From the NCBI GenBank assembly GCA_963558075.1, contig CAUWFN010000010.1, positions 1 through 64,000 on the forward strand: a DNA stretch of 64,000 nt, in the 5' to 3' direction. Position numbers and translations under genes: made by a program. Below the pieces are notes generated by a model, which searched no databases, had not been told where the DNA came from, and saw only the letters and a program-made list of their open reading frames with translations. Shown piece after piece: positions 53,132 to 62,434 of this stretch (positions within the stretch are counted from its first letter, which is position 1; every line of letters starts with the position of its first letter). Source of the stretch: CALHKP01 sp963558075. GTDB taxonomy: Bacteria > Bacillota > Clostridia > Peptostreptococcales > Anaerovoracaceae.

Positions 53132-55000
53132 TTACTCGCATTCCTCAAACTGAGAATTATAAAGATCTGCATAAAATCCGTTCTGAGAAATCAGCTCATC
53201 ATGGTTACCCTGCTCGATAATATCCCCGTCCTTCATAACAAGAATGAGATCTGCATTTTTTATAGTTGAAAGTCTATGTGCAATGATAAAGCTTGTTCTG
53301 CCCTGAGCAAGATTATCCATAGCCTTTTGAATTCTCTCTTCAGTTCTAGTATCTACAGAAGAAGTCGCCTCATCTAAGATCATAACCTTTGGATCTGCAA
53401 GAATAGCTCTTGCAATAGTTAGAAGCTGTTTCTGTCCCTGAGAAACGTTTGATGCGTCCTCATTTAGCTCCATATTATATCCGCCCGGTAAAGTTCTGAT
53501 AAAGTGATCTGCATAAGCTGCCTTTGCCGCCTCGATAACCTCCTCATCAGTGGCATCAAGTCTTCCATATCTTATATTTTCCATGATGCTAGCCTTGTAA
53601 AGCCATGTATCCTGAAGCACCATTCCGAAATTATCGCGAAGCTCGTGACGCTCATATTTTCTGATATCACAGTCATCTAGTCTTATGCATCCGCCGTTAA
53701 CATCATAAAATCTCATGAGAAGCTTGACCATTGTTGTCTTTCCTGCGCCTGTAGGACCTACAATAGCGACCTTCTGACCTGGTTTTATGCTTGCGCTGAA
53801 ATCATTGATGATTATATTGTCTTCGCTATATCCGAATTTTACATGATCAAAATCAACCTTACCCTTTATATTCGAAGGAACAGGTAATAGCTCTTCTGTT
53901 TCCTTTTCCTCTTCTTCATCTAGGAATTCAAATACACGCTCTGCCGCTGCAGTCATCGACTGAATCTGATTTGTAACCTGTGCAATCTGCTGAAGAGGCT
54001 GGGTGAAGTTCTTTACATACTGAATAAAAGCCTGAATATCACCTATTCCGATTCTACCTTTGATTGCAAGAAGTCCACCTGAGATTGCTACCGCAGCATA
54101 CCCCATATTTCCAACAAAGAACATCAGAGGTTGCATAAGACCTGACAGAAATTGAGATTTCTGAGCAGACTTATATAAAATAGCATTCGTATCGTCAAAT
54201 TCAGATATAACAGAATCCTCCTTGTTGAATGCTTTGATAACAAGATGTCCTGCATAGGTTTCCTCTACAAGTCCGTTAATCTTACCAAGGTACTCCTGCT
54301 GAGCAACGAAATGCTTCTGCGAAAACTTAACTACAGATGACATCAAAAGTGCTGAAACAGGAAGTATAACAACTGCTATTAGAGTCATAAGGGGCGAAAT
54401 CGACATCATCATAACAAATACGCCAATTAGCATAGAAACAGCTGTAATTACCTGAGTTATACTCTGGTTAAGACCTGTTCCAAGAGTATCAACGTCGTTA
54501 GTGATACGCGAAAGCACATCGCCGTAAGGTCTGCTTTCAAAATATTTTACAGGCATGCGGTTGATTTTTTCAGCAATTTCCTGTCTCATGCTGTAGCACA
54601 CCTTCTGTGTAACCCCAGTCATAATCCATCCCTGAACAAAGGAGAAAACTGCACTTATTACATAAAGTCCTAGTGTAAACAGAAGTATTTTTCCGATAAC
54701 ATCAAAATCGATGCCACCAGTTCCTTTGATTTTTCTCATAAGTCCCTCTGCAAGTTCTGTAGTTGCATGACCCATCACCTTAGGACCTGCAACAGAAAAT
54801 ACAGTAGAAAAAACTGCACAAAGCATAACTGTAACTATAGCAAATTTATACTTTGCCATGTATCTTGCAAGCTTTGCAAAGGATTTGCGGAAGTCTTTTG
54901 CTTTTTCTCCAGGCATATGGGAGCCATGTCCATGCATATGTCCCATTCTGCGAGGTGTACGCTCCTTAGCACTTGTATCTTTTGTATGCATATTACTCAT
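53132..55000 (-). CDS. ABC exporter half-transporter, catalytic subunit
   Basis: A protein of about 622 residues, six membrane segments (about 50-340) then an ATPase. Walker A GPTGAGKTT, signature VSQGQKQLL and Walker B VMILDEATSSVD with the catalytic Glu are complete. A His/Gly-rich N-terminus (HMHGHGSH) precedes the first segment. It pairs with the upstream gene, which it overlaps by 8 nt. Drug or peptide export is likely, the substrate unknown. Confidence 0.9.
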   Translation of the reverse strand: MSNMHTKDTSAKERTPRRMGHMHGHGSHMPGEKAKDFRKSFAKLARYMAKYKFAIVTVMLCAVFSTVFSVAGPKVMGHATTELAEGLMRKIKGTGGIDFDVIGKILLFTLGLYVISAVFSFVQGWIMTGVTQKVCYSMRQEIAEKINRMPVKYFESRPYGDVLSRITNDVDTLGTGLNQSITQVITAVSMLIGVFVMMMSISPLMTLIAVVILPVSALLMSSVVKFSQKHFVAQQEYLGKINGLVEETYAGHLVIKAFNKEDSVISEFDDTNAILYKSAQKSQFLSGLMQPLMFFVGNMGYAAVAISGGLLAIKGRIGIGDIQAFIQYVKNFTQPLQQIAQVTNQIQSMTAAAERVFEFLDEEEEKETEELLPVPSNIKGKVDFDHVKFGYSEDNIIINDFSASIKPGQKVAIVGPTGAGKTTMVKLLMRFYDVNGGCIRLDDCDIRKYERHELRDNFGMVLQDTWLYKASIMENIRYGRLDATDEEVIEAAKAAYADHFIRTLPGGYNMELNEDASNVSQGQKQLLTIARAILADPKVMILDEATSSVDTRTEERIQKAMDNLAQGRTSFIIAHRLSTIKNADLILVMKDGDIIEQGNHDELISQNGFYADLYNSQFEECE

Positions 55001-57311
55001 TGTCATCACCTCCGCACAGTCCTAATTCTTTTTCAGATAGCTGTGAAACTGCAATCTGTCTATATACCTCGCAGTTTTTCAGAAGCTCTTCGTGAGTTCC
55101 GCTTCCTGCGATTTTTCCATCATCTATTACAAGTATGTTATCAGCATGCAAAATAGTGCTGATTCTCTGAGCAACTATGATTTCTGTCGCATCCTTTACA
55201 GCATCTGCAAGAGCATGTCTGAGCTTTGCATCTGTTTTCATGTCAAGAGCCGAGAAGCTGTCGTCAAAGACAAACACTTTCGGATTTTTTACTATAGCTC
55301 TTGCAATTGCAAGTCTCTGCTTCTGTCCACCTGACACATTGCTTCCTCCCTGAGAGATAGGTTCCTCATATTTCATTGGCTTTTCTTCTATAAAGTCAGC
55401 GCCCTGAGCAATCTCAGAAGCTTTTTTGATTTTCTCATCGCTTGCATCTTCTCTTCCGAATCTTAAGTTGCTTGCAATCGTTCCAGAAAATAAAACACCC
55501 TTCTGCGGAACGAATCCAATAGAGTCTCTAAGCTCCTTTAGCTTCATATCCCTGATATCTACGCCGTCCATTAGAATCTGACCTTCTGTCACATCATAAA
55601 AACGCGGGATAAGATTTACAAGGGTACTTTTGCCGCAGCCTGTACTTCCTATTATTGCAGTGACCTTTCCAGGCTCTGCTCTAAAGGATATTCCCTCTAT
55701 TACATTTTCCTCTGCACCAGGATATCTAAAGGATACGTTTTTGAATTCCACAACGCCCTTTGCATTCTCTGGTGATGCAGTTTCTTTCTTATCTATAACT
55801 GAACCAGTAGTTTTTATAACCTCGTCTATTCTCTCTGCTGCAACACCTGCTCTTGGAAGCATAAATGACATTGCAGTAATCATAACGAATGCCATAACAA
55901 CCTGCATTGAGTACATAATAAACGCAGTCATTGCGCCAACCTGAAGCACGCCTGAATCTACTCTGTGAGATGCGACCCATGTGATACCAATAATCAGGCA
56001 GTACATAACAAGCATCATAGAAGGCATCATGAAAATCATAACTCTGTTAGTGAACAGCTGAGTCTTCTTGAGGTCTTTATTTGCATCCTCAAAGCGTTTT
56101 TCTTCTGTCTTCTCTCTACCAAAAGCACGGATAACAGGAAGTCCTGTCAAAAATTCTCTCGAAACAAGGTTCATGCGGTCTACGAGATCCTGCATCTTCT
56201 TGAATTTTGGCATAGCAAGACCCATAAGGAACATAACAAGAGCAAAGATTGCTCCAATTCCAAGAGCTATAACCCAGCCCATATTAGCCTTTGTCTGCCA
56301 TACCTTGTAGATGCCGCCAATTCCAATAATAGGGGCATATAGAACCATTCTAAGCAACACAACAGTAACCATCTGAACCTGCTGAACGTCGTTAGTGCTT
56401 CTTGTAATCAGGGAAGCCGTAGAAAAACGATCTATCTCTGTATTGGAAAAACCAACTACATTTCTAAACACTTGCGCTCTCATATCGCGGCCTACGCCGG
56501 CACCAACAACTGATGCAAAGTATGAAACCATAGCAGCAACTATTAGCATCAGAGCAGTCATCATAAACATGCGAAGTCCCGCCTTCCACAGATAAGCCTT
56601 CTGAATGCTGTCTGTGTCTATTCCGGCTGCTTTATCTACATCCTTTGCATAAGCATATCCCATAGACTGAACCGTTTCAGATCCCACTTTATCAAGTGCA
56701 TTTTCTAAACTTTCTCTCGCTGAATCGACAATTGACGATATATCCTGTCCCTTATCCTTCATCGAAGAAATTACACTTCTCATATCAACAAAGACGTTCG
56801 TCTTTCCCTTTTCGTTTTCCGCCTCAAAAGTTTTAACATCAAAGTGAAGCAGCTTTTCTATTTCCTCAATCGACATTTCACTGATTTTATCAGCCATAGG
56901 TGCCCCTTGCGGGTTTTCTTTCATTGCCGATTCTATAACCGACTTAAACTGATCCTCACTCATATGACCGAGCTGATAATTAAGCACAACTGGAATTATT
57001 AGATTTTCATCGAGCTCTTCAAGCTCACTATCTGATGCTGAAAGAGTATAAAAATCTCCGTCTTTTTCATATGCACTTTCCCACTTTCCCTTTTCTTTTT
57101 CGTTCATAAAAATCTGTGCCTTTTCATACTCTTCGGATGTCATCTTTTCCGGAACAATATGCTCTATACCACTATTTTGTATTCCTGTATCGATTATATC
57201 CGATGTGTACTGAGGCAGTGCAAGATCACAGTAAGCCTGTACGACCAGAAGCAGAAGTATAACTGCAACTAGCTTTTTATAAGGCTTAAGATTAGCAAAA
57301 ATTCTCTTCAA
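54993..57311 (-). CDS. ABC exporter half-transporter, degenerate-site subunit with large outer insertion
   Basis: A 772-residue exporter half. Between the first and second membrane segments lies an insertion of roughly 190-200 residues (about 45-240), acidic and helical, expected outside the cell. The ATPase shows GSTGCGKST and VSGGQKQRL, but Walker B reads VFVFDDS, with Asp in place of the catalytic Glu. A degenerate partner is typical of heterodimeric exporters. It is preceded by a MarR regulator with a 28-nt gap. Confidence 0.9.
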   Translation of the reverse strand: MKRIFANLKPYKKLVAVILLLLVVQAYCDLALPQYTSDIIDTGIQNSGIEHIVPEKMTSEEYEKAQIFMNEKEKGKWESAYEKDGDFYTLSASDSELEELDENLIIPVVLNYQLGHMSEDQFKSVIESAMKENPQGAPMADKISEMSIEEIEKLLHFDVKTFEAENEKGKTNVFVDMRSVISSMKDKGQDISSIVDSARESLENALDKVGSETVQSMGYAYAKDVDKAAGIDTDSIQKAYLWKAGLRMFMMTALMLIVAAMVSYFASVVGAGVGRDMRAQVFRNVVGFSNTEIDRFSTASLITRSTNDVQQVQMVTVVLLRMVLYAPIIGIGGIYKVWQTKANMGWVIALGIGAIFALVMFLMGLAMPKFKKMQDLVDRMNLVSREFLTGLPVIRAFGREKTEEKRFEDANKDLKKTQLFTNRVMIFMMPSMMLVMYCLIIGITWVASHRVDSGVLQVGAMTAFIMYSMQVVMAFVMITAMSFMLPRAGVAAERIDEVIKTTGSVIDKKETASPENAKGVVEFKNVSFRYPGAEENVIEGISFRAEPGKVTAIIGSTGCGKSTLVNLIPRFYDVTEGQILMDGVDIRDMKLKELRDSIGFVPQKGVLFSGTIASNLRFGREDASDEKIKKASEIAQGADFIEEKPMKYEEPISQGGSNVSGGQKQRLAIARAIVKNPKVFVFDDSFSALDMKTDAKLRHALADAVKDATEIIVAQRISTILHADNILVIDDGKIAGSGTHEELLKNCEVYRQIAVSQLSEKELGLCGGDDNE

Positions 57312-57339
57312 AATATTCCCTCCTGTCTCACTTTCTCTT

Positions 57340-57780
57340 TTACTTTCTCTTTTCTATTTCCTCTTTTGATATTTCAGCAAATTCTCTTAGGCTATCGATC
57401 ATAGCGCTGGTCTTTTCTGCACCCATAGCCGAAAAAACGCTGTCTGCAAATTCATACATAACATCAGCACCCCTGCATAGACGCTCTCTGCCTTCATCTG
57501 TAAACTCGACAATCATGTTTCTTCTGTCATGCTCATCGATTCTGCGCCTGATAAGACCCTCGCCCTCGAGAACGCGCATTGCCCTTGATACAGCAGGAGG
57601 CGGAGCTTCCATCGCCTTTACAATGTCAGATACTCTCACAACATCTGATTTGCTCATACACATATCCATATTAATCATTACATCAAACTCAAATCCGTTT
57701 ACATCCGGAAGGAGTCTGGAAAATCTCAGCTTTCTGATATCCTTCATCACATCATAAAGCTCTCTGTGATAGTCTCTCAT
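57340..57780 (-). CDS. MarR-family regulator of the ABC exporter
   Basis: A 146-residue winged-helix regulator. The recognition helix is PPPAVSRAMRVLEGEGLIRR and the wing DEHDRRNMIVEFTDEG. The ATG at 57780 with GGAGG five bases upstream is preferred. It is first in the operon and probably represses it until a toxic compound binds. Two inverted repeats lie between its promoter and start. Confidence 0.9.
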   Translation of the reverse strand: MRDYHRELYDVMKDIRKLRFSRLLPDVNGFEFDVMINMDMCMSKSDVVRVSDIVKAMEAPPPAVSRAMRVLEGEGLIRRRIDEHDRRNMIVEFTDEGRERLCRGADVMYEFADSVFSAMGAEKTSAMIDSLREFAEISKEEIEKRK

Positions 57781-57832
57781 TTTTTCCTCCATTATCAAAG
57801 CCAATGCCGGCCATAAGCAAATAAAAAAACTA

Positions 57833-57861
57833 TTGCAACATGCAACAGTTAACATTGTTAA
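57833..57861. promoter_or_regulatory. Two adjacent inverted repeats, likely MarR operators
   Basis: TTGCA-ACA-TGCAA (57833-57845) and TTAAC-ATT-GTTAA (57849-57861) lie just downstream of the marR promoter. Both have 5-bp arms and 3-bp centres, the size bound by MarR dimers. Confidence 0.55.
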
Positions 57862-57877
57862 TTATTATCACCTGATA

Positions 57878-57906
57878 ATTTTACTACCTACTCTCTTTCT
57901 AGTCAA
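57878..57906 (-). promoter_or_regulatory. Promoter of marR-ABC operon
   Basis: TTGACT (57901-57906), 17 nt, TAAAAT (57878-57883) on the minus strand. The -35 box touches the U-tract of the trkH terminator. Confidence 0.75.
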
Positions 57907-57910
57907 TAAA

Positions 57911-57935
57911 AAGAGAGCCTTTTTCGGGCTCTCTT
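57911..57935 (-). terminator. Terminator after the first trkH
   Basis: An 8-bp stem AGAGAGCC/GGCTCTCT (57912-57919 with 57927-57934) followed by UUUUUAUU on the minus strand. Confidence 0.85.
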
Positions 57936-57945
57936 CACAATATCT

Positions 57946-59418
57946 TTATTTAATTCTATCTGAGTTCCAAAATGATCTTGAGAATATAATAAGTATCGCA
58001 TACATCTCAAGTCTGCCTGCAAGCATCAGAAGGGATGCATATATTTTGTTAAATTCAGATAGCCATCCATAATATGCGTCTGTAACGCGTCCAAATCCCA
58101 CGCCTGTATTTGTAAACAGCGCCATAGGAGCTGTCAGCGTAGTTTCCATGTCCATGTTTTCTAGTGAAATCACGATGCATGAGAATATATATATTGCCGT
58201 AAATAGCAAAATAAATGTCGAAATTGAAGATGCGTTCTGGGCACTTACAGGCTTCTTTTTTATCATTATCGGTCTGATTGACTGAGGATGAATTCTCTTA
58301 TAGAAACCTCTTCGTATCAGCTTTGCAAATATCGCAGCACGAATTACTTTGATACCTCCACTTGTAGAGTTAGAGCAGCCTCCTACTATCATCATTACAA
58401 ACAGAACCATCTTGCACACAGATGGCCACTGTGATAGTCCCTCTATCGTTATGCCGCTTGTGCTTCCAAATGAAACAGTTCCAGCCGCCGCATTTATAAC
58501 TGCGCTTCCAAAGCTATCATAAACGCCGTAGGACATCAGAACAATTGCCATAAACACGCTTGTAACTCCGATTAGGCTTAGGAACATTCTAAGCTCATAG
58601 TCGCGAAAAACTTCTCTGATTTTTCCTTCTCTAAGCTTCATAAACAAAATGAAGTTCATCGCTGCAACTATCGAAAATATTACAATTACCACCTTAATAT
58701 AAGGCGTGAAATAATTGTCCACACAGTTATTATAATCCATGATTCCTGCAGTACTTATCGATGACATAGTGTTTACAAGAGCATCAAAGAAAGGCATCCT
58801 GCCAGCCATCAGAAATACAAGCTCAAGAAGAGATAAAAGACCATATGAGCTGTATAGGACCTTTGCTGTATCCATCATCTTTGGTTTGACCTTCTCGAGC
58901 TGAGGTCCGGGAACCTCTGCATTTGCCATCTTCTGGCCTTCTGCACCGAGAGCCGAAAGCACTATAACTGCAAGCTGAATTACGCCCATTCCGCCGAGCC
59001 AGTTTGACATAGCTTTCCAAAGAACGAGAGCTTTTGGCATAGAATTTATATCTATAACCCAGGCACTACTTGTAGTCCACGAAGCTACAGCCTCGAATAT
59101 GCAGTCTGCGACAGAATAGTGTTGTCCAGAAAGAAGGTATGGAAATATACTAACTGTAATTGCTGTCATCCAACATAAAAAAACAACAAAATAGCTCTCG
59201 CGGACTTTAATCCTTATCTTATGATTCCTTGTAACAACCTGACCTGCAATTCCAAACACCATAGCAACTGCTGCCGTAATACCAAGAGCCTTTGCGACAT
59301 TTCTCTCACCGTAAAACAGAGCCGCTGCAAAGGGCGGCAAAAGTGCAAATCCCTGCATCATACAGATAAACGATATGATTTTTCCTATGAACTTGTGGTT
59401 AAACGCAATTTTTCTCAT
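57946..59418 (-). CDS. TrkH-like potassium/sodium transporter subunit, divergent filter
   Basis: A 490-residue TrkH/KtrB-fold protein with four pore-loop repeats. The first loop reads TTSSAWVI where its neighbour has TTGASIL, so the filter glycine is Ser. The second reads STAGIMDYNN against GTGGFSTYNN. The third (STSGI) and fourth (NTGVGF) keep glycine. In plant HKT proteins a Ser at the first filter position marks Na+ preference. It follows the second trkH by 55 nt; TrkA is encoded further upstream. Confidence 0.88.
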   Translation of the reverse strand: MRKIAFNHKFIGKIISFICMMQGFALLPPFAAALFYGERNVAKALGITAAVAMVFGIAGQVVTRNHKIRIKVRESYFVVFLCWMTAITVSIFPYLLSGQHYSVADCIFEAVASWTTSSAWVIDINSMPKALVLWKAMSNWLGGMGVIQLAVIVLSALGAEGQKMANAEVPGPQLEKVKPKMMDTAKVLYSSYGLLSLLELVFLMAGRMPFFDALVNTMSSISTAGIMDYNNCVDNYFTPYIKVVIVIFSIVAAMNFILFMKLREGKIREVFRDYELRMFLSLIGVTSVFMAIVLMSYGVYDSFGSAVINAAAGTVSFGSTSGITIEGLSQWPSVCKMVLFVMMIVGGCSNSTSGGIKVIRAAIFAKLIRRGFYKRIHPQSIRPIMIKKKPVSAQNASSISTFILLFTAIYIFSCIVISLENMDMETTLTAPMALFTNTGVGFGRVTDAYYGWLSEFNKIYASLLMLAGRLEMYAILIIFSRSFWNSDRIK

Positions 59419-59473
59419 TTTGCCTATCCTTTATATGAACTGCCGGCTCATAAGTGCCGGCGCTTTGATTATC

Positions 59474-60967
59474 TTAGACTCTGTTAGAATTCCAGTATCT
59501 TCTTGAGAACATCATGAAGAATGTAAAAAGTTCAAGACGCCCTGCAATCATAAGAAGACTCAAAACGAATTTTGAGAAGTCGGAGAATATGCTGAAATTC
59601 ATCGTAGGTCCAACCATATTGAAGCCAGGGCCTACGTTTCCAAGACATGTCAGTACAGCTGTTACGTTTGTTACGATATCGAAATTCTCAAATGAAATGA
59701 GAAGGGTTCCTGCAAACAGCACTGCAATGAAAAGGAATATAAAGTTTACTATATTTGTAATAACGCTCTGGCTTACTCCTCTACCATTGATAGTAAAGTC
59801 TGATACTCTTTTTGGATGAAGCTTCATGAAAAAGCCTCTCTTGACAAATTTTATTGCAACAAGGACTCTGATGATTTTGACGCCTCCGCCTGTAGAAGAC
59901 GAACATGCTCCTGTCAGCATCAGAAGCAGAACAAGCATCTTACAAAATGTCGGCCATAAATCAAAGTCCGCAGTAACATATCCTGTTGTAGTTATAAGTG
60001 ATACTGTCTGGAAGGTGACATCTCTTATGCATTTTTCCAGGCTGTCGTAATTGTCATTTACCATCAGACAGACAACAGAGCAGATGATTACGCCTAGAAT
60101 TATGGAGATATATAGTCTAAGCTCTTCATCTTTTAGCACTTCTCTTATTCGTCCTCTGAAGAGTATGAAAAAGAGGTTAAAGTTGACGCCGCACAGGAAC
60201 ATGAACACTATGATAACCCACTGAACATATGGACTTGTAAAGTGAGCTATACTGTTGTTATATGTGGAAAATCCTCCTGTACCCACAGTACCAAAAGAAT
60301 GCACGAGTGCATCATAAAGGTTAAGGCCTCCAAGCATCAGAAGTACAGTCTCAGCTAGCGTAAACATAATATAAAGGGAATATAAATCCCTTGCTGTATC
60401 TGCAAATTTACTGGATGTTTTAGTAAGAACAGGTCCTGGTGTTTCCGCACTTGCCGCAATTTGGCCGCCGATACCTATAGAAGGAAGAAGCGCTGCTGCA
60501 AATACAATAATTCCCATTCCGCCGAGCCAATGAGTAAATGATCTCCAAAACAGCATTGATTTTGGTAGGCCTTCTATCTCTGTCAAAATAGATGCTCCCG
60601 TAGTCGAAAAACCTGAACATACTTCAAAAAATGCATCAAATACGCTAGGAATTGTACCCGAGATATATAAAGGTACGGCACCTATGACAGATGCAACAAT
60701 CCACGAAAGCGCAACGATGATATATCCGTCACGACTTTTCATCTTCACATTTTTCTTAAACATGCGCATTATAACAATGCCGAAAACGATACACGGAATC
60801 AGCGTTATGAGAAAGCAGGCGCCCTCTTTGTCTTCGCCATAGATTTGAGACACTACAAAAGCTGGGATCAGACTTAACCCCAGCACGACAAGAAGAACTC
60901 CCATCATCTTTGCTACATAATAGAAGTTTATAGTTGTATTTTTTAAATCTAAAAATCTTATTCTCAT
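59474..60967 (-). CDS. trkH: TrkH potassium uptake subunit, canonical filter
   Basis: A 497-residue TrkH with all filter glycines: STTGAS, GTGGFS, TTTGY and NVGPGF. It forms the K+ path and is gated by TrkA. The Arg/Lys-rich region before SDFTINGRGVSQ is in the last repeat. It lies 12 nt after trkA. Confidence 0.92.
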   Translation of the reverse strand: MRIRFLDLKNTTINFYYVAKMMGVLLVVLGLSLIPAFVVSQIYGEDKEGACFLITLIPCIVFGIVIMRMFKKNVKMKSRDGYIIVALSWIVASVIGAVPLYISGTIPSVFDAFFEVCSGFSTTGASILTEIEGLPKSMLFWRSFTHWLGGMGIIVFAAALLPSIGIGGQIAASAETPGPVLTKTSSKFADTARDLYSLYIMFTLAETVLLMLGGLNLYDALVHSFGTVGTGGFSTYNNSIAHFTSPYVQWVIIVFMFLCGVNFNLFFILFRGRIREVLKDEELRLYISIILGVIICSVVCLMVNDNYDSLEKCIRDVTFQTVSLITTTGYVTADFDLWPTFCKMLVLLLMLTGACSSSTGGGVKIIRVLVAIKFVKRGFFMKLHPKRVSDFTINGRGVSQSVITNIVNFIFLFIAVLFAGTLLISFENFDIVTNVTAVLTCLGNVGPGFNMVGPTMNFSIFSDFSKFVLSLLMIAGRLELFTFFMMFSRRYWNSNRV

Positions 60968-60979
60968 TTCAAAACCTGA

Positions 60980-62326
60980 CTACCTGTTTTTTAACAGCTT
61001 ATCCAAATCGTTGATTTCTGTGAGCAGGCACAAAATTAGGACCTTGTCGTTAAGCTGAATTCTCGTGTTTCCATCAGGAATTATTACATTGTGACCTCTA
61101 TGGATAGTCGCAATGATAACGCCCTGTGGAAGATCTAGCTCAGACAGAGGAATTCCTATCATTTTCATGTCGCAGTTTGCGATTACTTCTATGATTTCGG
61201 CCTGGCCCTGGATGAGATGAGAAGAAATAATTCTCTTATCTCCCTGAATAATATTAAATATGTGTCCGGTAGTAATGTCAAGAGGGTTTAGCACCACATC
61301 GACACCCATTTTTTCTATCAGACCTGAGTAGCTTTCTCTGCTCACCTTGGAAATAACGTCTTCTATGCCTCTATGCTTTGCTGTAAGTGCAAGAAGAAGA
61401 TTTTCCTCATCATATCCTGTAGCAGTAACAAAAGCATCCATCTCGTCGAGATTTTCCTCTTCGAGAAATTCTATATCTGTTCCGTCTCCGTGCAGTACCA
61501 TTACATTCGGCATATGAGTTGAAAGATATCTACATCTTGTAAGATCACGCTCTACAAGTTTTACGTAAATGCCAAATTCGGCAAGCTTTTCTGCAAGATA
61601 ATAGCCTGTTTTTCCTCCGCCGATTATCATGACCTTTTGAAGGTCTGTATATTTTCCTCTTACATGCACTTTGCGGTTGAGTTCAATAACCTTTTCCTTT
61701 TCACCGACAACAAAAATAAAGTCGTCTTCCTGTATTACAGTGTCCCCATGAGGAATTATTACTTTACCATTTCTGGAAATTGCGGCAACAATCATATCAG
61801 AAAGAGCCCTTCTTACTTCCGGCATTTCGAGACCTATGATTTCTCTCTTTCTCTTTGCACGGAACTCAATAAGAGCCATTTTTCCACTTGTGAACATGCC
61901 GTTGCTCAGCGTATATTTTTCTACAAGATATTTGTAAATCTCTGTTGTAATCGAAAGGTCAGGATTCACGATATAATCGATTCCTGTTGTTTCTTTTATG
62001 AAGCTGAAATGTTTCATATATTCAGGCTCTCTTACCCTTGCAATTACATTTTTTGCACCGAGTTTTTTTGCAAAAGTGGCTATAACGATATTTCCCTCGT
62101 CACTACCTGTTGCAGTCAGAAGATATTCACATTCTCTGACGTTGATTTCCTTCAGCACGTTTATATCTCTCGGGTCGCCGTGTACCGGCATAATATCAAG
62201 CTGCTGCGACACCTTGTCGAGCTTAGCCTCGTCTTTGTCAACGAGTATAATGGAATAGTTTCCACCTGCAAGGGCCTCACACACTTTTCTTCCGAGTTTT
62301 CCTGCGCCTATAATCGCAATTTTCAT
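60980..62326 (-). CDS. trkA: Trk system regulatory subunit TrkA
   Basis: A 448-residue double RCK protein: RCK-N with GAGKLGRKV (7-15), RCK-C, then a second RCK-N with GGGKTGYYL (about 236-244) and RCK-C. It binds NAD(H) or ATP/ADP and gates TrkH. It is encoded first, followed by two trkH genes, and probably serves both. Confidence 0.93.
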   Translation of the reverse strand: MKIAIIGAGKLGRKVCEALAGGNYSIILVDKDEAKLDKVSQQLDIMPVHGDPRDINVLKEINVRECEYLLTATGSDEGNIVIATFAKKLGAKNVIARVREPEYMKHFSFIKETTGIDYIVNPDLSITTEIYKYLVEKYTLSNGMFTSGKMALIEFRAKRKREIIGLEMPEVRRALSDMIVAAISRNGKVIIPHGDTVIQEDDFIFVVGEKEKVIELNRKVHVRGKYTDLQKVMIIGGGKTGYYLAEKLAEFGIYVKLVERDLTRCRYLSTHMPNVMVLHGDGTDIEFLEEENLDEMDAFVTATGYDEENLLLALTAKHRGIEDVISKVSRESYSGLIEKMGVDVVLNPLDITTGHIFNIIQGDKRIISSHLIQGQAEIIEVIANCDMKMIGIPLSELDLPQGVIIATIHRGHNVIIPDGNTRIQLNDKVLILCLLTEINDLDKLLKNR

Positions 62327-62376
62327 CTTAATATCCTTTCTGTCACAGCTGCGTCAGTAAAAAAGGTTTACATATC

Positions 62377-62420
62377 AAAGCAGCCGCCCCGCATAATCAG
62401 TTTGTCATATGCATGAGCGG
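62377..62420 (-). terminator. Possible terminator between aspartokinase and trkA
   Basis: An imperfect GC-rich hairpin (CAGGCGG-CCGC-...-GCATA with TATGC...GCGG-CTG) follows the aspartokinase stop. The U-tract is poor. Low confidence. Confidence 0.35.
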
Positions 62421-62434
62421 CCGCCTGTAAAATA

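Noticed and set aside
61637..62416. Plus-strand ORF of 259 codons
   Set aside because: It lies fully antisense to trkA, has no ribosome-binding site and an odd Phe/Cys/Tyr-rich composition.
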